A stretch of 64,000 nt of DNA from CAG-411 sp050875145 (GTDB lineage Bacteria > Bacillota > Clostridia > Lachnospirales > Lachnospiraceae). The DNA is taken from NCBI GenBank assembly GCA_050875145.1, contig JBNMLH010000008.1, positions 73,002 to 137,001 of the forward strand, written 5' to 3'. Of the stretch, positions 54,501-62,203 are shown piece by piece (within the stretch, counting starts at the first letter, position 1; every line of letters starts with the position of its first letter). The translations under genes and the position numbers were made by a program. The notes below the pieces were generated by a model that was given only the letters and a program-made list of their open reading frames with translations, did no database searches and was not told the DNA's origin.

Positions 54501-54549
54501 AAAAAAACCTCAAGCTGAGTATATTATCTTACATCAGCTTGAAGGTTTT
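54501..54549 (-). terminator. terminator downstream of rubrerythrin gene
   Basis: Minus-strand stem AAAACCTTCAAGCTGA / TCAGCTTGAGGTTTT with one bulge, then T-run. Confidence 0.8.
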
Positions 54550-54630
54550 CAAGAACAATGGGGCAATCTAAAAAAACAGGGCATGCTAAAAAATTTAACA
54601 TACCCTGAATATATATATATATTTTTAAAA

Positions 54631-55218
54631 TTAACCAAAATATCTATCAAGTAACCCTTTAAGAGCCTTACCATGTCGAGCCTCATCACGAGCCATTTCA
54701 TGAACTGTATCATGAATTGCATCTAAATTATTCTTCTTAGCACATTTTGCAAGTTCAACCTTACCTGAAGTTGCACCAAATTCACAATCTACACGCCAAG
54801 CAAGATTATCTTTTGTTGTAGCTTTCATGTTAGCTTCCAAATCAGAACCTAACATCTCAGCAAACTTAGCAGCATGTTCAGCTTCTTCATAAGCAGCTTT
54901 TTCCCAATATAAACCGATTTCAGGATAACCTTCACGATGTGCTACACGAGCCATGCAAAGATACATACCAACTTCAGAACATTCTCCTTCAAAGTTTGCC
55001 TTTAACTGATCAAAGATAAACTTCTTGTCCTCTTCACTAATCTTATCATTATTTTTTACAGTAGAACCATAAACACCAAATTCATGCTCAGCAGCAAGAG
55101 TAAGTTCTCCTGTAACTTCCTTAAACTGGTCTGCACCAACATGACAGACTGGACATTCTGCTGGAGCTGCATCTCCTTCATAAACATAACCGCATACCTG
55201 ACATACAAATTTACTCAT
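54631..55218 (-). CDS. reverse rubrerythrin (NADH peroxidase component)
   Basis: 195 aa. Domain order is reversed compared with classical rubrerythrin: N-terminal rubredoxin domain with CQVCGYVYEG...CPVCHVG (~6-28), then the di-iron four-helix bundle (~50-195) with ECSEVGMYL, EEAEHAAKF, EFGATSGK and DEARHGKAL supplying Glu/His ligands. Such proteins reduce H2O2 (and O2) in obligate anaerobes. The promoter and an operator-like palindrome lie ~160 nt upstream, and a PerR-type regulator gene is the next gene, so peroxide control is likely. Start behind AAGGAGAG. Confidence 0.95.
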   Translation of the reverse strand: MSKFVCQVCGYVYEGDAAPAECPVCHVGADQFKEVTGELTLAAEHEFGVYGSTVKNNDKISEEDKKFIFDQLKANFEGECSEVGMYLCMARVAHREGYPEIGLYWEKAAYEEAEHAAKFAEMLGSDLEANMKATTKDNLAWRVDCEFGATSGKVELAKCAKKNNLDAIHDTVHEMARDEARHGKALKGLLDRYFG

Positions 55219-55355
55219 AATAATCTCTCCTTTAAAATATTTAAAATTTGATAACTGTGTAGAAAGTATCCCTATATACTCGTTTTCACAGTTGCGTATC
55301 GTAACTGCATAGGAAAATAATTTTAAAAGTTCCTAGCAGTTTTTTTACTTTTAAA

Positions 55356-55374
55356 AACAGTAATCATTACTGTT
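55356..55374. promoter_or_regulatory. PerR/Fur-type operator palindrome
   Basis: AACAGTAATCATTACTGTT, perfect 9-1-9 inverted repeat (inner 7-1-7). It lies just downstream of the expected start of the rubrerythrin transcript. Assignment to PerR is inference from position and symmetry. Confidence 0.65.
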
Positions 55375-55382
55375 ATGGGTTT

Positions 55383-55411
55383 ATCATACATGAAAATAAT
55401 AAGAAAGTCAA
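55383..55411 (-). promoter_or_regulatory. rubrerythrin promoter
   Basis: Minus strand: TTGACT (55406-55411), 17-bp spacer, TATGAT (55383-55388). Confidence 0.75.
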
Positions 55412-55453
55412 CCCTTTTTTGAAGAAAATATTCAATAACGGTCGTTTTTATGT

Positions 55454-55503
55454 AAAAAAAGCCCAAATAGATATTTTGTCTAAAACCAAGAAATCTATTT
55501 GGG
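55454..55503 (-). terminator. terminator of perR
   Basis: Minus strand stem CCCAAATAGAT / ATCTATTTGGG (55462-55503), then CTTTTTTTAC. Confidence 0.85.
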
Positions 55504-55547
55504 AACGAATGAAACAATTTTATTTTGTATGTTTTAAAAATGGCTGC

Positions 55548-55937
55548 TTATTTTGCTATGTTACAGAGAGGACAAATTCCCATGTAAAAAGTAACACAGG
55601 AGTCAATGGTACCTTGAAAGCCAATTTCATCTGCCAAATGATGAAAAACAGGCATTGGGGTATTTAGGTCACTGACCTTGTGACAACATCTGCAATAAAA
55701 ATGAGAGTGAGGTCTGGCATTGCCGTCATAATGCTCTTTATTATCTTCACAAGAAAGTTTTTGAATTTCACCCTGTTCAACCAAAAAATTCAAATTTCGA
55801 TAGATTGTACCAAGACTGACATTTGGATAAATCTGTCTGATATTTTCATAGACCTCGTCAGCAGTTGGGTGTGACTTTGTACCTGCAAGATATTCCTTAA
55901 TAGCCTCTCTTTGTCTACTTCGTTTAATTGTGGCCAT
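55548..55937 (-). CDS. perR: Fur family peroxide-type repressor (PerR-like)
   Basis: 129 aa. Winged-helix N-terminal half with SHPTADEVYENI and SLGTIYRNLNFLVEQG. The regulatory metal region HYDGNARPHSHFYC contains the His-x-His pair, and KVSDLN offers an Asp at the position that distinguishes PerR from Fur. Structural zinc is held by CRCC and CPLC. The gene stands directly upstream of (same strand) reverse rubrerythrin but has its own terminator. PerR versus Fur is a residue-pattern inference; family is certain. Confidence 0.88.
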   Translation of the reverse strand: MATIKRSRQREAIKEYLAGTKSHPTADEVYENIRQIYPNVSLGTIYRNLNFLVEQGEIQKLSCEDNKEHYDGNARPHSHFYCRCCHKVSDLNTPMPVFHHLADEIGFQGTIDSCVTFYMGICPLCNIAK

Positions 55938-55954
55938 GCAAATCCCTTTCCTTC

Positions 55955-55974
55955 CTTTTTATTTGAATAAAAAG
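55955..55974. promoter_or_regulatory. palindrome in the perR leader, possible autoregulatory site
   Basis: CTTTTTATTTGAATAAAAAG, 9-2-9 inverted repeat just downstream of the probable perR start site. Its sequence differs from the 55356 palindrome, so shared regulation is uncertain. Confidence 0.4.
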
Positions 55975-55985
55975 TATTGTACTGT

Positions 55986-56014
55986 TTATTACGTTTACGC
56001 AAAACATAAGTCAA
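55986..56014 (-). promoter_or_regulatory. perR promoter
   Basis: Minus strand: TTGACT (56009-56014), 17-bp spacer, TAATAA (55986-55991). Confidence 0.5.
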
Positions 56015-56213
56015 AAATTATATCTACATAAAAGATAAAATCCTTGATAACTGTTGCGTAAATTTGAGAAATTTGTAAAAAAGTATTTCTCGTAGGTAAT
56101 GTACGTTCCAATTTTTGTTGTTACAAAAACAAGAGTTATAAAAATATGATAAAGCAAGATAAAAGAAAGGTCAAGTTACAAAAGTATGAAGTTTTATAAG
56201 CAAAGAAGAATAG

Positions 56214-56401
56214 GTTACTGTACAGAGGGTGCGGCTGAGTATGTGCAACTTGCACGATTGCGCTCGCGAATAAAGTGCAAATTGCACATACTCAGCCATA
56301 GCCGATGACGGCGTCATGAGTAAAATGACTAGCCAAGATGCTTATTATTGTGCATATAATATATTCTGGCATTTTACGAATGGCACCCTCTGTACTGTAA
56401 C
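56214..56401. mobile_element. 188-bp structured MITE-like element with 8-bp target duplication
   Basis: Terminal inverted repeats GTTACTGTACAGAGGGTGC / GCACCCTCTGTACTGTAAC (one mismatch). It is flanked by direct copies of AAGAATAG (56206-56213 and 56402-56409). Inside: a 16-bp perfect hairpin (56233-56248 / 56282-56297), ATGACGGCGTCAT, and a second hairpin GTAAAATG / CATTTTAC. No reading frame. Related to the element at 45332. Confidence 0.85.
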
Positions 56402-56441
56402 AAGAATAGAAAAGGTGGTTTATACCTAAATTTCATAGTAA

Positions 56442-56470
56442 TTGACAGATATTAGGATAGGGTGTAAAAT
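56442..56470 (+). promoter_or_regulatory. hydrogenase promoter with long leader
   Basis: TTGACA at 56442-56447, 17-bp spacer, TAAAAT at 56465-56470. The 5' leader runs ~345 nt to the start codon. It includes a CCTCTG / CAGAGG-closed fold (~56482-56550) and a hairpin AGTTTGTTA / TAACGAACT (~56559-56583). Confidence 0.65.
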
Positions 56471-56822
56471 AAGACAAATGATGCCTCTGGAACGGTGCGT
56501 CACATGAAGAACACAAGGGCGTGTGTATGTATCTGAAAACAGAGGATTCTTTTTGGTAAAGTTTGTTATTTTTTTAACGAACTATAAAAAGAAAGTGAAA
56601 AACAATACACAATTGGATTTTCGAAGTATCATAACATCCGATTGAAAAACATATAAAATTATATGATGATAGAGTCAAAAGAGGCCTTACGGATTATTCC
56701 ATTTTTTGAACTCTCGAAATTCTGTCCAGTATTCGGAAAGCGTATGGTATGTTCCACGTTTTTATTCACATATTGGGCGGGCTATTAAACAGGACTGAAA
56801 GGAAAAAAGAAAGAGGTGCCAT

Positions 56823-58295
56823 ATGATAGAAGAAAACGCAACGCTGGAAAGTGTAAAACATGAGATACTATTGCAGGTTGCAAAACATGCTTATGAAGGG
56901 GATTTAAAAGAAGTAGAGGAGATGCTTCCCTATGAAATGTTACCGGGACCACAGGCAAAATTTCGTTGTTGTGTGTATCGGGAACGTGAAATTGTAAGGC
57001 AAAGAGTGCGTATGGCACAAGGACTGCCACCAGTAATTGGAAGCAGTAACCGCAATACGATACAGGTAATCACTTCTGCCTGCGAGGGATGTCCTATTAC
57101 TCGTTATGTTGTTACGGACAACTGTCAGAAGTGTACAGCAAAAAGATGTCAGCAGGCATGTAATTTTGGAGCGATTACGATGCATATGGATCGTGCGCAT
57201 ATCGATCCTCAAAAATGTAAAGAATGTGGAAAGTGTTCTCAGGCCTGTCCATACAATGCGATTGCAGATTTAATGCGTCCTTGTAAGAGAAGCTGTCCGG
57301 TCAATGCGATTACAATGGATGAAAATCATATTGTTGTGATAGATGACAAAAAATGTATTCGCTGTGGACAATGTATAGAAACTTGTCCATTTGGGGCAAT
57401 TTGGTATCGTTCTTCTATGACCGATGTGATTAATCATATTCGTGATGGCAAAAAAGTATATGCATTAGTAGCTCCTGCAGGAGAAGGACAATTTGGAAAA
57501 AATATTACGATGTCCTCATTAGGAAAAGGAATTGAACAATTAGGATTTACAAAAATGTTGGAAGTTGCTATGGGGGCAGACTTGGTAGCGGATTCCGAAG
57601 CGGATGAATGGGCGGAAGCTTATGGAGAAGGCAAGAAAATGACAACTTCCTGTTGTCCTGCCTTTGTCAATCTGATAAAGAAGCATTATCCGCAGTTGAT
57701 GGAAAATATATCTACTACAGTTTCTCCAATGGCAGCAATGGCAAGGTATGTACATGCAATGGATGAGGATGCAATTGCAGTATTTATTGGACCATGTATT
57801 GCAAAGAAAAGTGAAGTTTGTAATGAACGGGGGCAGGGAAATGCAGATTATGCATTGACATTTGAGGAACTTGCGGCAATGTTTGACGCAAAGGACATTG
57901 TTCTTGAGCCAAATGTAGAATACGAACAAGGTGCCAGCATTTATGGAAAACGTTTTGCAAATGCAGGCGGCGTAACAAATGCAGTATTGGAATCTATGAA
58001 AGAAAAAGGAATTGATACAACAGAAATAAAGGTACGTGGCTGTAATGGAGCTGCAGAATGTAAAAAAGCGTTGATGCAGTTAAAATCAGGAAGACTACCA
58101 GAGGACTTTATAGAAGGAATGTGTTGTGAGGGCGGTTGTGTCAATGGACCTGCCAGTGTGAAATTTGCAATGGAAGCAAGAAGAGACCGAGAAGGACAAC
58201 TTTCCAAAGCGGATGAAAGAACGATTGCAGAAAGTATAAAAACAGTGACCGATACACATTCGTTTGGTATGCATCGGCCACCAGTAGAAAAATAA
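56823..58295 (+). CDS. monomeric [FeFe] hydrogenase
   Basis: 490 aa. Reversible H2 production or uptake coupled to ferredoxin. The N-terminal ~95-205 has several Fe-S cluster sites: a Cys-rich CxxC/CxxxC region (ACEGCP, NCQKCTAKRCQQAC) and 4Fe4S motifs (CKECGKCSQACP, CKRSCP, CIRCGQCIETCP). The H-cluster domain carries L1 TTSCCPAFVNLI, L2 FIGPCIAKK and L3 EGMCCEGGCVNGP. L1 and L3 differ from the canonical TSCCPGW and EVMACPGGC, so this is a divergent group, possibly group B. All H-cluster cysteines are present. Single gene behind a long leader. Confidence 0.92.
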   Translation: MIEENATLESVKHEILLQVAKHAYEGDLKEVEEMLPYEMLPGPQAKFRCCVYREREIVRQRVRMAQGLPPVIGSSNRNTIQVITSACEGCPITRYVVTDNCQKCTAKRCQQACNFGAITMHMDRAHIDPQKCKECGKCSQACPYNAIADLMRPCKRSCPVNAITMDENHIVVIDDKKCIRCGQCIETCPFGAIWYRSSMTDVINHIRDGKKVYALVAPAGEGQFGKNITMSSLGKGIEQLGFTKMLEVAMGADLVADSEADEWAEAYGEGKKMTTSCCPAFVNLIKKHYPQLMENISTTVSPMAAMARYVHAMDEDAIAVFIGPCIAKKSEVCNERGQGNADYALTFEELAAMFDAKDIVLEPNVEYEQGASIYGKRFANAGGVTNAVLESMKEKGIDTTEIKVRGCNGAAECKKALMQLKSGRLPEDFIEGMCCEGGCVNGPASVKFAMEARRDREGQLSKADERTIAESIKTVTDTHSFGMHRPPVEK

Positions 58296-58865
58296 TTATT
58301 TTTTCTTACCGTTAAAGCGGTTCATAGCAGTATCAATGTCGTCGGTAAGGATGCATGTGCATGCTTCGGCGGCATGTTTGATACTTTCATTTACCATATC
58401 ATTTATCTCATTAGGAAAATTACCAAGTACATAATCTGCTAAGTCTAAATAATCTGGCTTTTCACCAATGCCTACTTTGACACGAGGAAAATCTTGTGAG
58501 CCTAAATGTGCGATAATGCTTTTTACTCCATTGTGTCCACCAGCACTTCCTTTTTTTCGGATTCGAAGTTGACCAATATCTAAGCTGATATCATCAAAAA
58601 TAACCAAAATATTTTCTGGTGGAATCTTATAAAAACCGGCAAATTCGCGTACGCTCTCACCACTTAAATTCATATAAGTCTGTGGTTTGGCAAGAATTAC
58701 TTTTGTTCCTTCAATATAACCGCTTCCGAAAATTGCCTGATGTTTTTCATGATTTAGTGGAATATGATGCATCTCGGATAAGGCGTCAATTACACGGAAA
58801 CCAATATTGTGTCTGGTTTTTCGATACGCCGGTCCCGGATTTCCAAGTCCAACAATTAAAAACAT
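58296..58865 (-). CDS. pth: peptidyl-tRNA hydrolase
   Basis: 189 aa from the ATG at 58865, 8 nt after GAAAGGA; an in-frame ATG three codons upstream overlaps that site. Releases tRNA from stalled peptidyl-tRNA. Motifs: IVGLGNPGPAYRKTRHNIGFRVID with the catalytic His, KPQTYMNLSGESV, DDISLDIGQLRIRKKGSAGGHNG and FPRVKVGIG. Complete. It converges with the hydrogenase gene with no bases between the two stop codons. Confidence 0.97.
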   Translation of the reverse strand: MFLIVGLGNPGPAYRKTRHNIGFRVIDALSEMHHIPLNHEKHQAIFGSGYIEGTKVILAKPQTYMNLSGESVREFAGFYKIPPENILVIFDDISLDIGQLRIRKKGSAGGHNGVKSIIAHLGSQDFPRVKVGIGEKPDYLDLADYVLGNFPNEINDMVNESIKHAAEACTCILTDDIDTAMNRFNGKKK

Positions 58866-59038
58866 AACATTCATCCTTTCTATAAATAAATCGTATTAAA
58901 AATTGGTAAAGTGTTTATCTTAGATGTAGAAGGCATCAAAACGAATACCTAATGTATTAAAAAATGAATACCGATATATACTATAATATAAAAAAAAAGT
59001 AAGGTTTGTAAAGAGGGAAGATGAATTTAAAATTAAAC

Positions 59039-59107
59039 GTAACTATTCATAACCCTATATGCTAGAACAATCAGATAGGTTATGCTGGTATAGATGTGAA
59101 TGGTTAC
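59039..59107. mobile_element. 69-bp minimal hairpin element of the GTAAC family
   Basis: Ends GTAACTATTCA / TGAATGGTTAC, inner ATAACCCTAT / ATAGGTTAT. Flanks AAATTAAAC and AATTTAAAC agree at 8 of 9 bases, an imperfect target duplication. Confidence 0.6.
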
Positions 59108-59141
59108 AATTTAAACATAAAGATAGGGGGCAGGTTATTCT

Positions 59142-60074
59142 ATGGAGATAACAAAAGTTAAGAACAAGAGGTTGCCATCAAAAGACGGAAAAAGTCAATT
59201 GCATGTGGTAATATGGGAACCGCAGGGGCAAGTGAAAGCGATTCTGCAGATTGCGCATGGAATGATAGAATATATAGAACGGTATGATGCATTTGCAAGA
59301 TATTTGAATAAGAAGGGGGTGCTAGTGGTAGGAAATGACCATATCGGACATGGGCATACTGCAAAAGAGAAGGATTTGGGGTATTTTACACCAAAACATA
59401 TGAGTGCTACGGTGGTCTGCGATTTGCATAGAGTGACAAAATGCATGAAAAAGCGATATCCGGATGTACCATATTATCTGTTGGGGCATAGTATGGGATC
59501 ATTTATGGTACGGCGTTATCTTATGACTTTTGGAGAAGAGTTGGACGGAGCTATATTATGTGGTACTGGAAGTCATTCCAAAGCAATTCTTACGATAGGA
59601 AAGGTTGCGGCGGATATATCGGGATTGGCAAGAGGCGAACACCATCGTTCTCGGATGCTAGAAATCTTATTTTTTGGAACTTACAATAGGCGTGTGCCAA
59701 GAACAGAACGAAAAAATGAAATGGATTGGATTTCAAAAGAACCGAAGGTTAGAGAGCAGAAAAGACAAAATAAACTAAGTAATTTTACCTTTACGGTAAA
59801 TGGGTATCAGACACTTTTAGATGTCCTTTCCTATATTCAAAAGCAGGAAAATATAGAAAAAATACCAAAAACATTGCCAATTTTTCTGATAGCGGGACAG
59901 GAGGACCCCGTAGGAAATTATGGAAAAGGCGTAAGGCAGGTATACAAAAGTTATAAAAATGCAGGTATTTTAGATGTAGATATTAAATTGTATAAAGGGG
60001 ATCGACACGAAATATTAAATGAAAAAGATCGAGAGCAAATATTTGAGGATATACTTTCTTGGATGCATTGTTAG
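59142..60074 (+). CDS. alpha/beta hydrolase, lysophospholipase/monoacylglycerol lipase-like
   Basis: 310 aa cytoplasmic serine hydrolase. The lid-type family signature HGMIEYIERYDAFARYLNKK and NDHIGHG is followed by the nucleophile elbow LLGHSMGSFMVRRYL (Ser ~117). Catalytic Asp is in LIAGQEDPVGNYG and His in YKGDRHEILNE. Substrate is a lipid ester or similar by family; not determinable. Preceded by GGGGGCAGG. Single gene. Confidence 0.92.
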   Translation: MEITKVKNKRLPSKDGKSQLHVVIWEPQGQVKAILQIAHGMIEYIERYDAFARYLNKKGVLVVGNDHIGHGHTAKEKDLGYFTPKHMSATVVCDLHRVTKCMKKRYPDVPYYLLGHSMGSFMVRRYLMTFGEELDGAILCGTGSHSKAILTIGKVAADISGLARGEHHRSRMLEILFFGTYNRRVPRTERKNEMDWISKEPKVREQKRQNKLSNFTFTVNGYQTLLDVLSYIQKQENIEKIPKTLPIFLIAGQEDPVGNYGKGVRQVYKSYKNAGILDVDIKLYKGDRHEILNEKDREQIFEDILSWMHC

Positions 60075-60185
60075 AATTTTGTCGGAAAATAGCAGCACTT
60101 ATGCATGAAATGAATGAAATATTCCAAATAAAATGCAAACAATTTGTGAACAATGCGTTAAAAATAGTGAAAAAAGCTTAAAAAA

Positions 60186-60214
60186 CTTGTATTTGTGTAC
60201 AAAACTTGTTATAA
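60186..60214 (+). promoter_or_regulatory. PPi-PFK promoter with long leader
   Basis: TTGTAT at 60186-60191, 17-bp spacer, TATAAT at 60209-60214. The leader is ~340 nt. It contains a distant pairing TGAACCGT (~60280) / ACGGTTCA (~60394) and a GGGG...CCCC hairpin at ~60334-60357. Confidence 0.65.
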
Positions 60215-60563
60215 TAATAGACAGATGAAAAATAGTCAGGCAGAATACTGTTTGGCAAAATTGTTGTTTATGTATGTCTGAACCGTAGAGCATGTCATGA
60301 TAGATGATTTCGTTTCATATCATAATTGATATCAGGGGCAAAATTTTTTTGACCCCAACATCATATATTTAAGTACGGTAGAATATAGTAAAAAGACGGT
60401 TCATTTCGGAATACAGTGTTATCGAGTATGTATTAGTTAGAGTGCATTGAGATAAAAGGGAGAACTGCAGAATTGGACATGATTTATCATGGCATGTTTT
60501 AACGGGATAGGACAACAAGGGGAGTATCCGACAGAAGTTTGGACAGAATGAGGAGGTATGCTT

Positions 60564-61805
60564 ATGCAGGGAAGTATTATTGTTGGGCAGTCAGGAGGAC
60601 CTACTGCTGTAATCAATTCTAGTTTGGCAGGGGTAGTAAAAACAGCCAAAGACAGGGGAGCAAAGAAAATTTATGGAATGCTACATGGTATTCAGGGATT
60701 TTTAGATGAAAAATATGTAGATTTATCCGATTCCATTCAGACGGAGTTAGATATTGAGATTTTAAAACGTACGCCGTCTGCATATTTGGGTTCTTGTAGA
60801 TATAAGCTACCGGAAATACATGAAAATACAGAAATATATGAGCGGATTTTCGCTATGTTAAATAAATTAGATGTAGAGTGTTTCATCTATATTGGTGGAA
60901 ATGACTCGATGGATACGATTCGTAAGCTTAGTGATTATGCAATTATTAAGGGATATCCACAAAAGTTTGTGGGAGTACCTAAGACAATAGATAATGATTT
61001 GGCGATTACAGATCACACACCAGGATACGGAAGTGCAGCTAAGTATATTGGTACTGCTACAAAAGAAGTCATTCGTGATGCGATTGGATTGGCATACGAT
61101 AAAGATATTGTTACGATTATCGAAGTTATGGGGAGAAATGCAGGTTGGCTTACTGGAGCAGCGGCACTTGCCAAGGGGGAAGATTGTCCGGGACCGGATT
61201 TGATTTATCTTCCAGAAGTACCATTTGATATTCAGAAGTTTACCAAAAAGGTAAAAGGATTGTTGGAAAAACAAAAATCTGTTGTAGTTGCAGTTTCTGA
61301 AGGTATCAAGACAAAAGAGGGAAAATATGTATGTGAACTGGGAAATGACAATGGATATGTGGACGCGTTTGGACACAAACAGTTGACAGGAACAGCAACA
61401 TTCCTTGCTAATACCATTCAGGCAGAATTGGGATGCAAGACAAGAGCCATTGAATTTAGCACCTTGCAAAGAAGTGCAGCACATTTGGCATCACGTACGG
61501 ATATCAATGAGGCGTTTGCAGCAGGTGGAGCCGCAGTAAAGGCAGCCTTTGAAGGGGATAATGGAAAGATGATTATTCTAAAACGTGTCTCTGATGATCC
61601 ATATCAGTGCACAACAGATGTATATGATGTTCATAAGATTTCCAATGTAGAGAAGTTGGTTCCAAAGGACTGGATTACAAAAGACGGTACTTATGTAAGT
61701 GATGAATTTATCAGTTACATTGAACCATTGATTCAGGCAGAACTTATTCCATTACCGGTAGAAGGATTACCTCGTCATTTGGTATTAGATCTTACTAAAA
61801 AATAA
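60564..61805 (+). CDS. pfp: 6-phosphofructokinase, probably pyrophosphate-dependent
   Basis: 413 aa from the ATG at 60564, 7 nt after GAGGAGG; an ATG two codons earlier abuts the ribosome site. Phosphorylates fructose-6-P to the bisphosphate. GQSGGPTAVINSSL is the nucleotide/phosphate loop. YIGGNDSMDTI has Asp where ATP enzymes carry Gly (GGDGS), and GVPKTIDNDL contains the Lys typical of PPi-PFKs. Length also fits the PPi group, so glycolysis here would be reversible at this step. Single gene. Confidence 0.9.
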   Translation: MQGSIIVGQSGGPTAVINSSLAGVVKTAKDRGAKKIYGMLHGIQGFLDEKYVDLSDSIQTELDIEILKRTPSAYLGSCRYKLPEIHENTEIYERIFAMLNKLDVECFIYIGGNDSMDTIRKLSDYAIIKGYPQKFVGVPKTIDNDLAITDHTPGYGSAAKYIGTATKEVIRDAIGLAYDKDIVTIIEVMGRNAGWLTGAAALAKGEDCPGPDLIYLPEVPFDIQKFTKKVKGLLEKQKSVVVAVSEGIKTKEGKYVCELGNDNGYVDAFGHKQLTGTATFLANTIQAELGCKTRAIEFSTLQRSAAHLASRTDINEAFAAGGAAVKAAFEGDNGKMIILKRVSDDPYQCTTDVYDVHKISNVEKLVPKDWITKDGTYVSDEFISYIEPLIQAELIPLPVEGLPRHLVLDLTKK

Positions 61806-61897
61806 AAGAGAGACAACATTCATTGCGTAGATACAAGTTGGCATCGTAGCAGGGAGTATAGTTTTATAGTAAGTAAACATCAAAGTGATGTTTTGGA

Positions 61898-61939
61898 AAA
61901 AGAAGGGAAAACGTCAAATATGGCGTTTTCCCTTCTTTT
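61898..61939 (+). terminator. terminator of pfp
   Basis: Stem AAGAAGGGAAAACG / CGTTTTCCCTTCTT followed by TT. Confidence 0.9.
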
Positions 61940-62203
61940 GGCTTGATATGAAATTATAAGAACCCAAAGGGAATGTATATAAGGAAATAAAAGAGACAGA
62001 GAGGTTGTTTTTTGGATAAAAACCTGTTACAATAAAAACCTATTTTGCTATGTGGATATGCTTTCTCTATAAGATATCCATTTTCAAAACACAAAATAGA
62101 GTTCAAAAGGTCGTTCGACCGAAGTTTCCCAATTAAGAAAGAAAACATATGTACTGGAATTTGGGCTTGGATTCTGCTATACTAGGGAAAAAGACATTTC
62201 CTT

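Noticed and set aside
60867..61484. 205-codon minus-strand frame
   Set aside because: It is a shadow of pfp on the opposite strand, with Cys/Ser/Phe-rich noise and no ribosome site.
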